A DNA stretch of 64,000 nt from Roseomonas alba (GTDB lineage: Bacteria > Pseudomonadota > Alphaproteobacteria > Acetobacterales > Acetobacteraceae). The stretch covers positions 186,001 to 250,000 of the forward strand of contig NZ_JAHYBZ010000002.1 of the NCBI RefSeq assembly GCF_019430885.1, in the 5' to 3' direction. The notes beneath the pieces are model-generated. The model searched no databases and was not told the DNA's origin. It saw only the letters and a list, made by a program, of their open reading frames with translations. Below are positions 49,633-58,669 of this stretch, piece by piece (position 1 is the stretch's first letter; each line of letters starts with the position of its first letter). Made by a program: the position numbers and the translations under genes.

Positions 49633-50718
49633 ATGGTTGAGAAGACGCCGCATGATCGGGGGAAGGGCATGGATAAGGGAAAGGCGCTCGACGCCGCGCT
49701 GAGCCAGATCGAGCGGGCCTTCGGCAAGGGCTCGATCATGCGCCTCGGCGCGCGGCAGGCGCAGGACGGCGCGATCGAGGTGGTGTCCTCGGGTTCGCTC
49801 GGCCTCGACCTCGCGCTCGGCATCGGCGGGCTGCCCAAGGGCCGTATCGTCGAGATCTACGGACCGGAATCCTCGGGCAAGACGACGCTCGCCCTGCATG
49901 TCATCGCGGAAGCCCAGAAGAAGGGTGGGACCTGCGCCTTTGTGGACGCGGAACATGCCCTTGACCCCGGCTACGCCAAGAAGCTCGGCGTCGATGTCGA
50001 CAACCTGCTGATCAGCCAGCCCGATGCGGGCGAGCAGGCGCTCGAGATCGCCGATACGCTGGTGCGTTCCGGCGCGGTCGATGTGCTGGTGGTGGATTCC
50101 GTCGCCGCCCTGGTGCCGCGTGCGGAACTGGAAGGCGAGATGGGCGACAGCCATGTCGGCCTGCATGCCCGCCTGATGTCCCAGGCGCTGCGCAAGCTGA
50201 CCGGCTCGGTCTCGCGGTCCAACACGCTGCTGATCTTCCTGAACCAGATCCGCCTGAAGATCGGCGTGATGTTCGGCAACCCGGAAACCACCACGGGCGG
50301 CAATGCGCTGAAGTTCTACGCCTCCGTCCGCATGGAAATCCGCCGCATCGGCGCGATCAAGGACCGCGACGAGGTCACCGGCAACCACACCCGCGTGAAG
50401 GTGGTGAAGAACAAGATGGCCCCGCCGTTCCGCGAGGTCGAGTTCGACATCATGTATGGCGAAGGCATCTCCAAGGTCGGCGAACTGATCGACCTCGGCG
50501 TGAAGGCCAATGTCGTCGAGAAGTCAGGCGCCTGGTTCTCCTGCGACAGCCAGCGCATCGGCCAGGGGCGCGAGAACGCCAAGCAGTTCCTGCGCGATCA
50601 CGCCGACATGGCGAATTCCATCGAACAGCGCATCCGCGGCCAGGCCGGGCTGCTCGCCGACCAGATGCTGTCCGGCGAGACCAGCGAGGATGACGACGAG
50701 GCGCTGGCGGCGGAGTGA
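49633..50718 (+). CDS. recA: Recombinase RecA
   Basis: A 361-residue recombinase and SOS co-protease. Walker A GPESSGKT lies at residues 77-84, and the Walker B strand [24 protein letters not shown] and loop-2 region [26 protein letters not shown] are invariant. The start at 49633 follows GGAAGGAG; an internal ATG at 49669 aligns with the shorter N-terminus ([11 protein letters not shown]) usual in RecA and also has a purine-rich site upstream, so either is possible. A LexA box precedes the gene and a terminator follows it. Confidence 0.98.
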   Translation: MVEKTPHDRGKGMDKGKALDAALSQIERAFGKGSIMRLGARQAQDGAIEVVSSGSLGLDLALGIGGLPKGRIVEIYGPESSGKTTLALHVIAEAQKKGGTCAFVDAEHALDPGYAKKLGVDVDNLLISQPDAGEQALEIADTLVRSGAVDVLVVDSVAALVPRAELEGEMGDSHVGLHARLMSQALRKLTGSVSRSNTLLIFLNQIRLKIGVMFGNPETTTGGNALKFYASVRMEIRRIGAIKDRDEVTGNHTRVKVVKNKMAPPFREVEFDIMYGEGISKVGELIDLGVKANVVEKSGAWFSCDSQRIGQGRENAKQFLRDHADMANSIEQRIRGQAGLLADQMLSGETSEDDDEALAAE

Positions 50719-50734
50719 AGCGGGGCGCTTTTTT
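50718..50734 (+). terminator. recA intrinsic terminator
   Basis: AAGCG/CGCTT with a GGG loop is followed by four further T residues (six in a row), beginning at the recA stop codon. Confidence 0.6.
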
Positions 50735-50747
50735 CTGAACTGTGGAA

Positions 50748-50835
50748 CCGAGAGGGGCTTTGCCCCTCTCGGGCTCACCCCACCAAAGGCCTCGGGCCTG
50801 TGGCGGAGTAGTTTGGAGAGGCAGAGCCCCTCCAA
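50748..50835 (+). repeat. Modular hairpin element, condensed copy
   Basis: Three hairpins instead of four: CCGAGAGGGGC/GCCCCTCTCGG (50748-50772, identical to copy 1), a 10-base linker, CCAAAGGCC/GGCCTGTGG (50783-50803), linker CGGAGTAGT, and TTGGAGAGGC/GCCCCTCCAA (50813-50835). It looks like a full element whose core was lost so that both ends share one inner hairpin. It lies just after the recA terminator. Confidence 0.8.
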
Positions 50836-50905
50836 TCGTCATATCCGAAGGCAGGCAACCCTACCCGGCAGCGCGTGTTTCCTCACTGACAGAGGAGACA
50901 CGCCC

Positions 50906-51085
50906 ATGCCCGAACCACGTCAGCCCCGGCTGCCCCGCATCACGCCCGAGGCGACCTCCGCGCCGGGACCGCACCCCCTGCATCGCCCGGATGAGCGCAA
51001 GGAGGGCGGGCCAGATTACGGCAAGGCCAAAAAGCAGCAGGAAAACCACCGCCAGACGGAGCGGGACGCCGAGGCGGAGAACTGA
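50906..51085 (+). CDS. Small hydrophilic protein of unknown function
   Basis: A 59-residue, very polar, proline- and lysine/glutamate-rich protein (PEPRQPRLPRITPEATSAPGP, DYGKAKKQQENHRQTERDAE) with no membrane segment and no recognised domain; probably disordered. AGAGGAG at a suitable distance before the ATG favours a real gene. It converges on the PepSY gene 9 bases away. Confidence 0.55.
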   Translation: MPEPRQPRLPRITPEATSAPGPHPLHRPDERKEGGPDYGKAKKQQENHRQTERDAEAEN

Positions 51086-51094
51086 CCCGCCGCC

Positions 51095-51358
51095 TCAGCG
51101 CCCCCGCTCAACCTGCACGACCCGGCCATCGACAGGGTTCACCTTGACTTCGATGCGGCGATCGGACGCATCCCGGCCTTCGACTTCCCACCGGCCGTCG
51201 TCGCATTCCACCTTTGCCAGCCAGGCGATGCCGGCCTCGCGTGCGATGCGGATGGCCTCCTCGGCGGTGATGCCGCTGCGGCAGGCCGTGCTGTCGGCCA
51301 GGGCCGGGGCGGCCAGCAGGGTCAGGGACAGCGCGGTGATCGGAAGGTGTCGCTTCAA
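51095..51358 (-). CDS. Small periplasmic PepSY-domain protein
   Basis: An 87-residue protein with a signal peptide (LPITALSLTLLAAPALA) and a single PepSY-like domain: ITAEEAIRIAREAGIAWLAKVECDDGRWEVEGRDASDRRIEVKVNPVDGRVVQVER. PepSY proteins are thought to modulate proteases or sense conditions in the envelope. It has two cysteines (after the signal and in VECDDG) that could pair. It lies divergent from alaS. Confidence 0.85.
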   Translation of the reverse strand: MKRHLPITALSLTLLAAPALADSTACRSGITAEEAIRIAREAGIAWLAKVECDDGRWEVEGRDASDRRIEVKVNPVDGRVVQVERGR

Positions 51359-51531
51359 GATTGCCTCTCTGAACAGAAAAACGGTTGATCCAGGGCCTCG
51401 ATCATGGCGCGGCGGCCGTCGATCCGGCGTGCTGCCCCTTCACGCCTTGCGCCGCGCGCGCTACCTGTCGCGTCCTTTGGGCCAACACCTTGCCGGGACG
51501 GGCTTTTCCCGGGCGACGCGACGGGCGGGAC

Positions 51532-54192
51532 ATGACCAGCAGCAACGATATCCGGGCAACCTTTCTCGACTACTTCCGCCGCAACGGGCACGAAGTGGTG
51601 GAAAGCTCGCCATTGGTGCCGCGCAACGACCCGACGCTCATGTTCGCCAATTCGGGCATGGTGCAGTTCAAGAATGTCTTCACCGGGCAGGAGACGCGAC
51701 CCTACAAGCGTGCCACCACGGCCCAGAAATCGGTACGCGCCGGCGGCAAGCACAACGACCTCGACAATGTCGGCTACACCGCTCGCCACCACACCTTCTT
51801 CGAGATGCTGGGGAACTTCTCCTTCGGCGACTATTTCAAGGAACAGGCGATCCCCTATGCCTGGGAATTGCTGACCAAGGACTTCGCCCTGCCGAAGGAC
51901 AAGCTGCTGGTCACCGTCTATTCCGAGGACGAGGATGCGGCCGCCATCTGGCGCAAGGTCGCCGGCCTGCCCGACAGCCGCATCATCCGCATCAGCACCT
52001 CGGACAATTTCTGGCGCATGGGCGATACCGGCCCCTGCGGCCCGTGCTCCGAGATCTTCTACGACCATGGCGACAAGATCCCCGGCGGCCCGCCCGGTTC
52101 CCCCGATGAGGATGGCGACCGCTTCATCGAAATCTGGAACCTGGTCTTCATGCAGTTCCTCGAGGAGCCGGCCGGCACGCGCAACCCGCTGCCGCGCCCG
52201 TCCATCGACACCGGCATGGGCCTGGAACGCTTCGCCGCCATCCTGCAGGGCAAGCACGACAACTACGACACCGACACGCTGCGCGCGCTGATCCTGGCTT
52301 CCGCCGAGGCGACGGGGCAGGAGCCCGACGGCCCCTTCCGCATCAGCCACCGCGTCGTCGCCGACCATCTGCGCGCCGGCGCCTTCCTGATCGCCGATGG
52401 CGTGCTGCCGTCGAACGAGGGCCGCGGCTACGTCCTGCGCCGCATCCTGCGCCGCGCGATGCGCCACGCGCACATGATGGGCTCGCGCGAGCCGCTGATG
52501 CACCGCCTGCTGCCCGCCCTGGTGCGCCAAATGGGTGCTGCCTACCCCGAACTCGTGCGCGCCGAGGCGCTGATCTCCGAGACGCTGCGCCTGGAAGAGA
52601 CCCGCTTCCGCTCCCTGCTGGAGCGCGGCCTGGGGCTGCTGGCGGAGGAGACCGGGAAGCTCGGCACCGGTCAGACCCTGCCGGGCGAGGTCGCCTTCCG
52701 CCTGTATGACACCTATGGCTTCCCGCTCGACCTGACGCAGGACGCGCTGCGCGCCGAAGGCCGTCCGGTCGATGTCGAGGGCTTCAACGCCGCCATGACC
52801 GAGCAGCGCAAGCGCGCCCGCGCCGCCTGGGCGGGCTCGGGCGAGGCCGCGACGGAAGGCGTGTGGTTCGACCTGAAGGAGAAGGTCGGGGCCTCCGAAT
52901 TCCTCGGCTACACCACCGAAACCGCTGAAGGCGAGATCGTCGCCATCGTCCAGGACGGCAAGCCGGTCGACAGTGCGCCGGTCGGCGCCGAGGTCGCGGT
53001 GCTGCTGAACCAGACGCCCTTCTACGCGGAATCCGGCGGCCAGGTCGGCGACACCGGCATCATCCAGGCCGGTGACGCGCTGCGCATCGAGGTGCGCGAC
53101 ACCCAGAAGAAGCTGCACGGGCTCTACGTCCATCTCGGCACGGTGGTCGCGGGCGAGGCCAAGCTCGGCCTCGGCGTGCAGGCCGAGGTCGATCACGCCC
53201 GCCGTTCGGCGATCCGCGCTCATCACTCCGCGACGCATCTGTTGCATGAAGCGCTGCGCCGCCGGCTCGGCACGCATGTCGCGCAGAAGGGCTCGCTGAA
53301 CGCGCCGGACCGGCTGCGCTTCGACGTCTCCCAGCCCACGCCGATGACCGAGGAAGACCTCGAATGGGTGGAGGGCGAGGTGAACGCCCGCATCCGCGAG
53401 AATGCCGAGGTCGTCACCCGCCTGATGACGCCCGAAGCTGCCGTCGAGGCGGGTGCCATGGCCCTGTTCGGCGAGAAGTACGGCGATGAGGTCCGCGTCG
53501 TCGGCATGGCCCATGACCCGGCGGCGGTCGAGAAGCACGGCGTCTATTCGCTGGAACTCTGCGGCGGCACGCATGTCCGCCGCACCGGCGATATCGGCCT
53601 GTTCAAGATCGTGTCGGAGGGCGCTGTCTCCGCCGGCATCCGCCGGGTCGAGGCAGTGACCGGCGATGCCGCGCTCGCCTATGTCGCGGGCATGCAGGAA
53701 AGCCTGCTGGCCGCCGCCGCCGTGTTGAAGGCCCAGCCGGGCGAACTCGCCTCCCGCATCACCGCGCTGGTCGAGGAACGCCGCAAGCTCGAGCGCGACG
53801 TCGCCGATCTGCGCAAGAAGCTCGCGACCGGTGGTGGCGGGGCTGAGGTCGAGCAGGTGGCCGGTCTGCGCCTTGCTCTCCGCGACCTCGGCGAGGTCCC
53901 GCCGCGCGACCTGAAGGGCTTGGCCGAGGCCATCCTGAAGGGCGGCACGGCTGATGTCGTGGCGCTGGTCTCCACGGCCGAGGGCAAGGCGTCCATCGTC
54001 GTCGCGACCGGGGAGGCGGCGAAGGGCAGGACCGACGCCGTGGCCCTGGTGCGTGCCGCCTCGGCCGCGGTGGGCGGGAAGGGCGGCGGTGGCCGTCCCG
54101 ACATGGCCCAGGCCGGCGGCCCCGACGCGACCAAGGCTGCCGATGCGTTGGCCGCGGTGCGGGAGACGCTGACCCACGGCGTCGCGGCATGA
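51532..54192 (+). CDS. alaS: Alanyl-tRNA synthetase
   Basis: An 886-residue full-length AlaRS. The catalytic N-domain contains [28 protein letters not shown] and [25 protein letters not shown]. The editing domain has [16 protein letters not shown] and [13 protein letters not shown] with the zinc-type His/Cys set. The C-Ala domain ends with [13 protein letters not shown]. The start at 51532 matches the family N-terminus; open frame further upstream is not conserved. Its stop overlaps the next start as ATGA. Confidence 0.98.
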   Translation: MTSSNDIRATFLDYFRRNGHEVVESSPLVPRNDPTLMFANSGMVQFKNVFTGQETRPYKRATTAQKSVRAGGKHNDLDNVGYTARHHTFFEMLGNFSFGDYFKEQAIPYAWELLTKDFALPKDKLLVTVYSEDEDAAAIWRKVAGLPDSRIIRISTSDNFWRMGDTGPCGPCSEIFYDHGDKIPGGPPGSPDEDGDRFIEIWNLVFMQFLEEPAGTRNPLPRPSIDTGMGLERFAAILQGKHDNYDTDTLRALILASAEATGQEPDGPFRISHRVVADHLRAGAFLIADGVLPSNEGRGYVLRRILRRAMRHAHMMGSREPLMHRLLPALVRQMGAAYPELVRAEALISETLRLEETRFRSLLERGLGLLAEETGKLGTGQTLPGEVAFRLYDTYGFPLDLTQDALRAEGRPVDVEGFNAAMTEQRKRARAAWAGSGEAATEGVWFDLKEKVGASEFLGYTTETAEGEIVAIVQDGKPVDSAPVGAEVAVLLNQTPFYAESGGQVGDTGIIQAGDALRIEVRDTQKKLHGLYVHLGTVVAGEAKLGLGVQAEVDHARRSAIRAHHSATHLLHEALRRRLGTHVAQKGSLNAPDRLRFDVSQPTPMTEEDLEWVEGEVNARIRENAEVVTRLMTPEAAVEAGAMALFGEKYGDEVRVVGMAHDPAAVEKHGVYSLELCGGTHVRRTGDIGLFKIVSEGAVSAGIRRVEAVTGDAALAYVAGMQESLLAAAAVLKAQPGELASRITALVEERRKLERDVADLRKKLATGGGGAEVEQVAGLRLALRDLGEVPPRDLKGLAEAILKGGTADVVALVSTAEGKASIVVATGEAAKGRTDAVALVRAASAAVGGKGGGGRPDMAQAGGPDATKAADALAAVRETLTHGVAA

Positions 54193-55283
54193 CATCGGAG
54201 GGCGCGCGTTGCCGCGCCCGCGACCTTGGTCTTGCCCCCGGGATCTTCCGTCCCGGCGTGCACAATACGATCACTGATGTGGCCGGCGTCGCCATCGGCC
54301 ATGTCACGCTGGTCGAGGGCGATGCCACCCGCACCGGCGTCACCGCCATCCTGCCGCATGCGGACAATCCCTTCGTCGAGCGCGTCCCGGCCGGCCTCGC
54401 CGTCATCAATGGCTTCGGCAAGCTCGCGGGTGCGACGCAACTCGCCGAACTGGGCGAACTCGAAACGCCGATCGTGCTCACCAACACGCTCGCCGTCGGC
54501 CGTGCGGTCGAGGCATTGGTCGACTGGACCCTTGCCCGCACGCCCGATGCCGTCAGCGTCAACGCCGTGGTGGGCGAAACCAATGACGGCCGGCTGAACG
54601 ACATCCGAAACCGCGGCGTGACACGCGATCATGTCCTCGCCGCTCTGGATGCCGCCGCACCCGGCCCCGTCGCCGAGGGATGCGTCGGCGCGGGCACCGG
54701 CACCATGGCCTTCGGGTGGAAGGGCGGCATCGGCACCTCCTCGCGCCTGCTGCCCGAAGCCCTTGGCGCCTGGACCATCGGCGCGCTGGTGCAGGCGAAT
54801 TACGGCGGCGTGCTGACCATGGACGGCATCCCGGTCGGACGCGAGCTCGGCAAGTGGTACCTGAAGGAACACACCGACCGCGGCGATGCCGATGGGTCCG
54901 TGATGGTCGTCATCGCGACCGACGCGCCGCTGTCCGACCGCAACCTCACGCGCCTCGCCACGCGCGCCATGGCCGGCCTGGCGCGCACCGGCGCAGCCTT
55001 CAGCGATGGTTCCGGCGACTATGCCATCGCCTTTTCGACGCATCCCGGCGTGCGGCGTGATCCGGAACGTCGCGCGCACCAGGCGATCATCGCAGACTGG
55101 CCGAATGACCGGATGTCGCCCCTCTTCGTCGCGGCCGCGGAGGCCGTGGAGGAAGCCGTGCTCAACGCCCTGACCATGGCCACCACCATCATCGGCCGCG
55201 ACGGCCGCACGGGTCGCCGCGCGACCGGCCATGCCATCGACCTCGACGCGCTGCGCGCCGTGCTGAAGCGATACGGGCGATGA
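54189..55283 (+). CDS. P1-family (DmpA-like) L-aminopeptidase/D-esterase
   Basis: A 364-residue Ntn-hydrolase-like peptidase that is expected to cut itself into two chains before a serine. Family motifs are [31 protein letters not shown], the oxyanion/active-site segment [35 protein letters not shown] and the cleavage site [16 protein letters not shown] with nucleophile Ser237. DmpA removes N-terminal L-residues or D-amino-acid esters. It is coupled to alaS and to the next gene by 4-base overlaps, an odd companion for a tRNA synthetase. Confidence 0.92.
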   Translation: MTSEGARCRARDLGLAPGIFRPGVHNTITDVAGVAIGHVTLVEGDATRTGVTAILPHADNPFVERVPAGLAVINGFGKLAGATQLAELGELETPIVLTNTLAVGRAVEALVDWTLARTPDAVSVNAVVGETNDGRLNDIRNRGVTRDHVLAALDAAAPGPVAEGCVGAGTGTMAFGWKGGIGTSSRLLPEALGAWTIGALVQANYGGVLTMDGIPVGRELGKWYLKEHTDRGDADGSVMVVIATDAPLSDRNLTRLATRAMAGLARTGAAFSDGSGDYAIAFSTHPGVRRDPERRAHQAIIADWPNDRMSPLFVAAAEAVEEAVLNALTMATTIIGRDGRTGRRATGHAIDLDALRAVLKRYGR

Positions 55284-55897
55284 GGCGCGCGCTGTTCGCG
55301 GCCGGCGCTGCACTCGCCCTCGCGCTGCCGGCCGCCGAGGCCGCCCGCGCCACGCTGCGCGCCGCCCGCCCCGGCGGCGCCACGCCACTCGAGCTCCGCG
55401 CGAATTCCACCGCCGAGCATTGGGTCATCGATGTCCTCGAAGGCGGCGTCCCCAGCCAACGCATCGAGGTGCAGACCGACCTCCCGGACGTCGCGCCGGA
55501 TCTCGGCGACGCCAATGGCGACGGTGCGGCGGACCTCTGGATTCCGGTGATCGGCGGCAACGCCAACACCGCCTGGGACCTGTGGATCATGGACCCGGCC
55601 CGTGCGCGCTTCCGCCGGGCGGGGGAGATCAGCGGCCTGTCCTTCTCGCGCGACGCCAGGGGCCGGCTCGTGTCGCTGGGCCGCGACGGCTGCTGCGCCG
55701 TCTCCTATACCTTCCACGACATCACGCCTGAGGGGCAGTTGCGCGAACTCTTCGGCGTGGAAAGGCGGCTCGATGATCTCGGCCGCGGCAGTTGCGAGCC
55801 CTCGGCGATCGCCATCAGCCCGCCGGCCGATGCGGTGACGGGTCTTTGCCGGCTGCGGCCCGGTGCCATGCCCGGGACAGTGTTGCGGGTGCCGTAA
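55280..55897 (+). CDS. Exported protein with FG-GAP/EF-hand-like repeat
   Basis: A 205-residue protein with a signal peptide ([21 protein letters not shown]) and a mature part of unknown fold. One segment, DVAPDLGDANGDGAADLWIPVIGGNANTAWDLWIMDP, resembles the calcium-binding DxNxDGxxDL motif of FG-GAP/VCBS repeats. Cysteine pairs occur near RDGCCAVSYTF and at the end. It is the third gene of the coupled alaS-peptidase-exported-protein unit. Function unknown. Confidence 0.75.
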   Translation: MRRALFAAGAALALALPAAEAARATLRAARPGGATPLELRANSTAEHWVIDVLEGGVPSQRIEVQTDLPDVAPDLGDANGDGAADLWIPVIGGNANTAWDLWIMDPARARFRRAGEISGLSFSRDARGRLVSLGRDGCCAVSYTFHDITPEGQLRELFGVERRLDDLGRGSCEPSAIAISPPADAVTGLCRLRPGAMPGTVLRVP

Positions 55898-55910
55898 GCG
55901 ACGACGGCGG

Positions 55911-56065
55911 AGCGGCGAGGGGTCTTGCCCCAGGACCCTCGAAGTGCCGCGGGGGCAGAAGAGTCGGTTCAGCCGCTCGGGCTGACCGTCGCGCATCGTG
56001 CCAGATCAAGATTTCGCCTTTGGCGGGCGGGGCTCGGGGAGGGACAGACCCCCTCCCCGAGGCGA
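55911..56065. repeat. Divergent modular hairpin element
   Basis: Between two convergent genes lies an element resembling the family. It has a left hairpin CGAGGG/CCCTCG (55916-55941), a core, and a right part with TTTGGCGGGCGGGG followed by CTCGGGGAGGG/CCCTCCCCGAG (56033-56061). The linker and the order match the right ends of full copies, but stems and spacing have drifted. Confidence 0.6.
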
Positions 56066-56078
56066 CCGAGGCCGCTGT

Positions 56079-57554
56079 TCAGTTCGGCGTCTTCTCCAGT
56101 TCCTGCCCCGGCGGCGGCGAGAAGAGGATGAGCTGTTCCGCCAGCACCGCGTCGCGTCCGCCGAGTTCCTCGACCCGCGCCCGCTGATCCGCCTTGGCGG
56201 CCGCATCCGCCGCTTCCGGGTCGCAGAAGCGCCGCAGGGCTTCCTGCAGGGAGGCTGTCAGCGCCGTATGCTGCGGCTGTCCGGCAAGGTCGTGCAGTTC
56301 CTGCGGATCCGCGACGATGTCAAAAAGCTGCGGTGGCAGGCCGACGTAATGGATCAGCTTCCAGCGCCCCTGGCGCAGCATGAAGGCACCGGCCGGCGAT
56401 CCATGCGCGTGGTATTCGGCGAAAACCGGGCGATCCGCATTCTCCGCCCCCGCGGCGGGGCCCCAGAGGCTGCGCCCGTGCAGGCTCGCATCCTCCGCCG
56501 CCGGCGTCGCGCCGACCGCTTCGAGCACGGTGGGAAAGAGATCGACATGGGACACCGGCGCGGCCCGCCTTGCACCCTTGGGCAGCCCCGGCCCGGCGAC
56601 GATCATCGGCACCCCGGCCGAGGCATCGTAGAGCACCTTCTTGCCGAACAGCCCATGGGCACCGAACAGTTCGCCATGGTCGCTCGTGTAGAGCAGCCGC
56701 GTGGTGCGATCGAGGCCGAGGGTCCGGACCGTCTCCATCACCTTGCCGAGTTGTTCATCGAGATGGGAGATCAGCCCAAAGTATCCGGCCGCGACCTGGC
56801 GCAGCATGTCGGGATCCATCTCGTCCGGCAGTCTTTCGAGCCGGCGCAGGTGGCGATAGGCGGGGTGCGCCGCCCAGCCTTCGCCCTGCCAGCCCGGCGG
56901 CAAGGGCATCTGCTCGACCGGATAGAGGTCGAGCAACCGCTTCGGCACGGTGAAGGGCGGGTGCGGGCTGATCCAGGACACGAAGAGGACCCAGGGCTTG
57001 CCGCCCGGGGCGCTGTGCGCGCCGAGCCAGTCCTGCGCAGCGCGGGTGATGTCGGCGTCGTAGTCCTGATAGGCGGTGTGCCCTTCGCCCGAACGCTTTG
57101 CATAGAGGTCGTAGAAGGCCGAACTCTCCCGCGCCTGTTCGGCGTCGTAGCCGCGCAGGAGCTGGCGCACCGCCCCTTTGCCGGCATGGAGGTGCATCGG
57201 CAGGATCTCTTCCGAGAAGCCGTAATCGTCGCCGCCGCGGAAATGCAGCTTGCCGATCGAGACGACCTCATGGCCCTGCTCGCGCACGCGCCGCATCCAG
57301 GACGGCACCCGCCCATCATAGGCAAGGGCGTTGTCCCAGTAATGCGTCTCGCTGGGATAGCGGCCGGTGGCGAGGGCGGCACGGGCGGGGCAGCAGACCG
57401 GGCTTGCCGTGTAACCCTGCTCGAAAAGCACCCCCTCGGCGGCGAGCGCGTCCATCGCCGGGGTCTTCACCCAGGGATGGCCGGCGCAGCCCATGACGTC
57501 GCGGGCATGGTTGTCGGACAGGAAGACGATGAGATTGGCCGGGGACAGGACCAT
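56079..57554 (-). CDS. Sulfatase-family hydrolase (alkaline-phosphatase fold)
   Basis: A 491-residue type-I sulfatase/phosphonate-monoester-hydrolase-like enzyme. Metal ligands lie in VFLSDNHARD and TSDHGELFGAHGLFGKK, and the formylglycine motif C-P-A-R is at residues 55-58 (within SPVCCPARAALATGRYPS). It lacks a signal peptide, so it should be cytosolic, as in choline-sulfatases. Cys55 would need a formylglycine-generating enzyme encoded elsewhere. The start at 57554 is set by the family N-terminus. It lies 26 bases after the stop of the Bug gene on the same strand, so a sulfate or phosphonate ester may be imported and hydrolysed together. Confidence 0.9.
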   Translation of the reverse strand: MVLSPANLIVFLSDNHARDVMGCAGHPWVKTPAMDALAAEGVLFEQGYTASPVCCPARAALATGRYPSETHYWDNALAYDGRVPSWMRRVREQGHEVVSIGKLHFRGGDDYGFSEEILPMHLHAGKGAVRQLLRGYDAEQARESSAFYDLYAKRSGEGHTAYQDYDADITRAAQDWLGAHSAPGGKPWVLFVSWISPHPPFTVPKRLLDLYPVEQMPLPPGWQGEGWAAHPAYRHLRRLERLPDEMDPDMLRQVAAGYFGLISHLDEQLGKVMETVRTLGLDRTTRLLYTSDHGELFGAHGLFGKKVLYDASAGVPMIVAGPGLPKGARRAAPVSHVDLFPTVLEAVGATPAAEDASLHGRSLWGPAAGAENADRPVFAEYHAHGSPAGAFMLRQGRWKLIHYVGLPPQLFDIVADPQELHDLAGQPQHTALTASLQEALRRFCDPEAADAAAKADQRARVEELGGRDAVLAEQLILFSPPPGQELEKTPN

Positions 57555-57580
57555 GGGGCGGTTCCTTCTGGTAGGGCTGA

Positions 57581-58537
57581 TCAACCGGCCTGGGCGACGC
57601 CGGCGGCCTCGACGATGCGGCGCCAGCGCACCAGCTCGGTTCGGAAGAAGGGCGCGAAGTCCTGCGGTGTGCTGCCGACGGGCGTGGCGCCCTCGGCCCG
57701 CAGGCGTTCGGCGATGCTGCCGGTGCGGATCGTCTCGGCGAGGCCGCGCTGCACCTCCTCTGCCATGGCCATCGGTGTCTCGCGCGGTGCGAAGAGGGCG
57801 TGCCACTGGTCGGCGACGAGATCGGGGAAACCTTGCGCCACGAAGGGGGCGATGCCCGGGAGCTGCGGCATCTCCTCCGTGCCTGTGACGCCGAAGGGCA
57901 GCAGGTCGCCGCGTTCGAGGAAGGGCTTGGCGACCGGATAGATCAGGAAGGCGAACTGTACTTCCCCCGTCAGCAGCGCGGTGACTACCTGTCCGGCGCC
58001 GCGATAGGGCACATGGGTGACGTTCAGCCCGGCCTGGCGGAAGAGCAGGGCCGGGACGATGTTCGAGATCGAGCCCGACCCGGCCGAGCCGTAGTTCCAA
58101 TCGGGCCGGCCGTTCTGCAGGGCGGCGCGCAGCGCGGCAACGTTCCGTACGCCCGTATCCGCCCGCGCGACGGCGACATAGGGCTGTGAGACGACCAGGC
58201 TGACCGGCAGCAGGTCCCGCTCCGTGTCGAAGGGCATGTTCGCCATGATGGAAGGATTGATGGCGATGGTCGCCGAGGCATAGAGCATGGCGGTGCCATC
58301 GGGCGGCGAGCGCACCACAGCCTCCGCCCCGATGTTGCCGCTGGCCCCGGAGCGGTTTTCCACCACCACGGCGCGCTGCAGGCGCTGGCCCAGCGGTTCG
58401 GCATAGAGCCGGGCGAAGATGTCGTTGCCGCCACCCGGTGCGAAGGGAACGACGAGGCGCAGCGGGCGCTGCTCGAGCGCGAGGGCAGGGGTGGCAAGCG
58501 TGCCGAGAAGAGAGAGGCCAAGAGCGCGCCGGCGCAT
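57581..58537 (-). CDS. Bug (TctC-like) tripartite tricarboxylate receptor protein
   Basis: A 318-residue periplasmic receptor with a signal peptide (RRRALGLSLLGTLATPALA) and the Bug signature RPLRLVVPFAPGGGNDIFARLYAEPLGQRLQRAVVVENRSGASGNIGAEAVVRSPPDGTAML. It is the first gene of a pair with the sulfatase and diverges from a LysR regulator 128 bases away, which probably controls it. It is the third orphan Bug protein in the window. Confidence 0.93.
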   Translation of the reverse strand: MRRRALGLSLLGTLATPALALEQRPLRLVVPFAPGGGNDIFARLYAEPLGQRLQRAVVVENRSGASGNIGAEAVVRSPPDGTAMLYASATIAINPSIMANMPFDTERDLLPVSLVVSQPYVAVARADTGVRNVAALRAALQNGRPDWNYGSAGSGSISNIVPALLFRQAGLNVTHVPYRGAGQVVTALLTGEVQFAFLIYPVAKPFLERGDLLPFGVTGTEEMPQLPGIAPFVAQGFPDLVADQWHALFAPRETPMAMAEEVQRGLAETIRTGSIAERLRAEGATPVGSTPQDFAPFFRTELVRWRRIVEAAGVAQAG

Positions 58538-58648
58538 GGGATTCTCCGGATGCGGGTGGGCCGCGCTGGGTTCCGTGCCCGTGTGCTCCAGGCTGGACGC
58601 AGGCTAACGCCCATTCCGGCATGGCTTCCAATGCAGTCTCGGCGATGT

Positions 58649-58669
58649 ATCATGCCTGTCAGGCATGAT
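58649..58669. promoter_or_regulatory. Perfect palindrome over the LysR start codon
   Basis: Arms ATCATGCCTG (58649-58658) and CAGGCATGAT (58660-58669) are perfectly complementary around a single T. The second arm contains the LysR start codon (58665-58667). It is probably an autoregulatory operator; bound protein would also block initiation of the gene. Confidence 0.65.
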
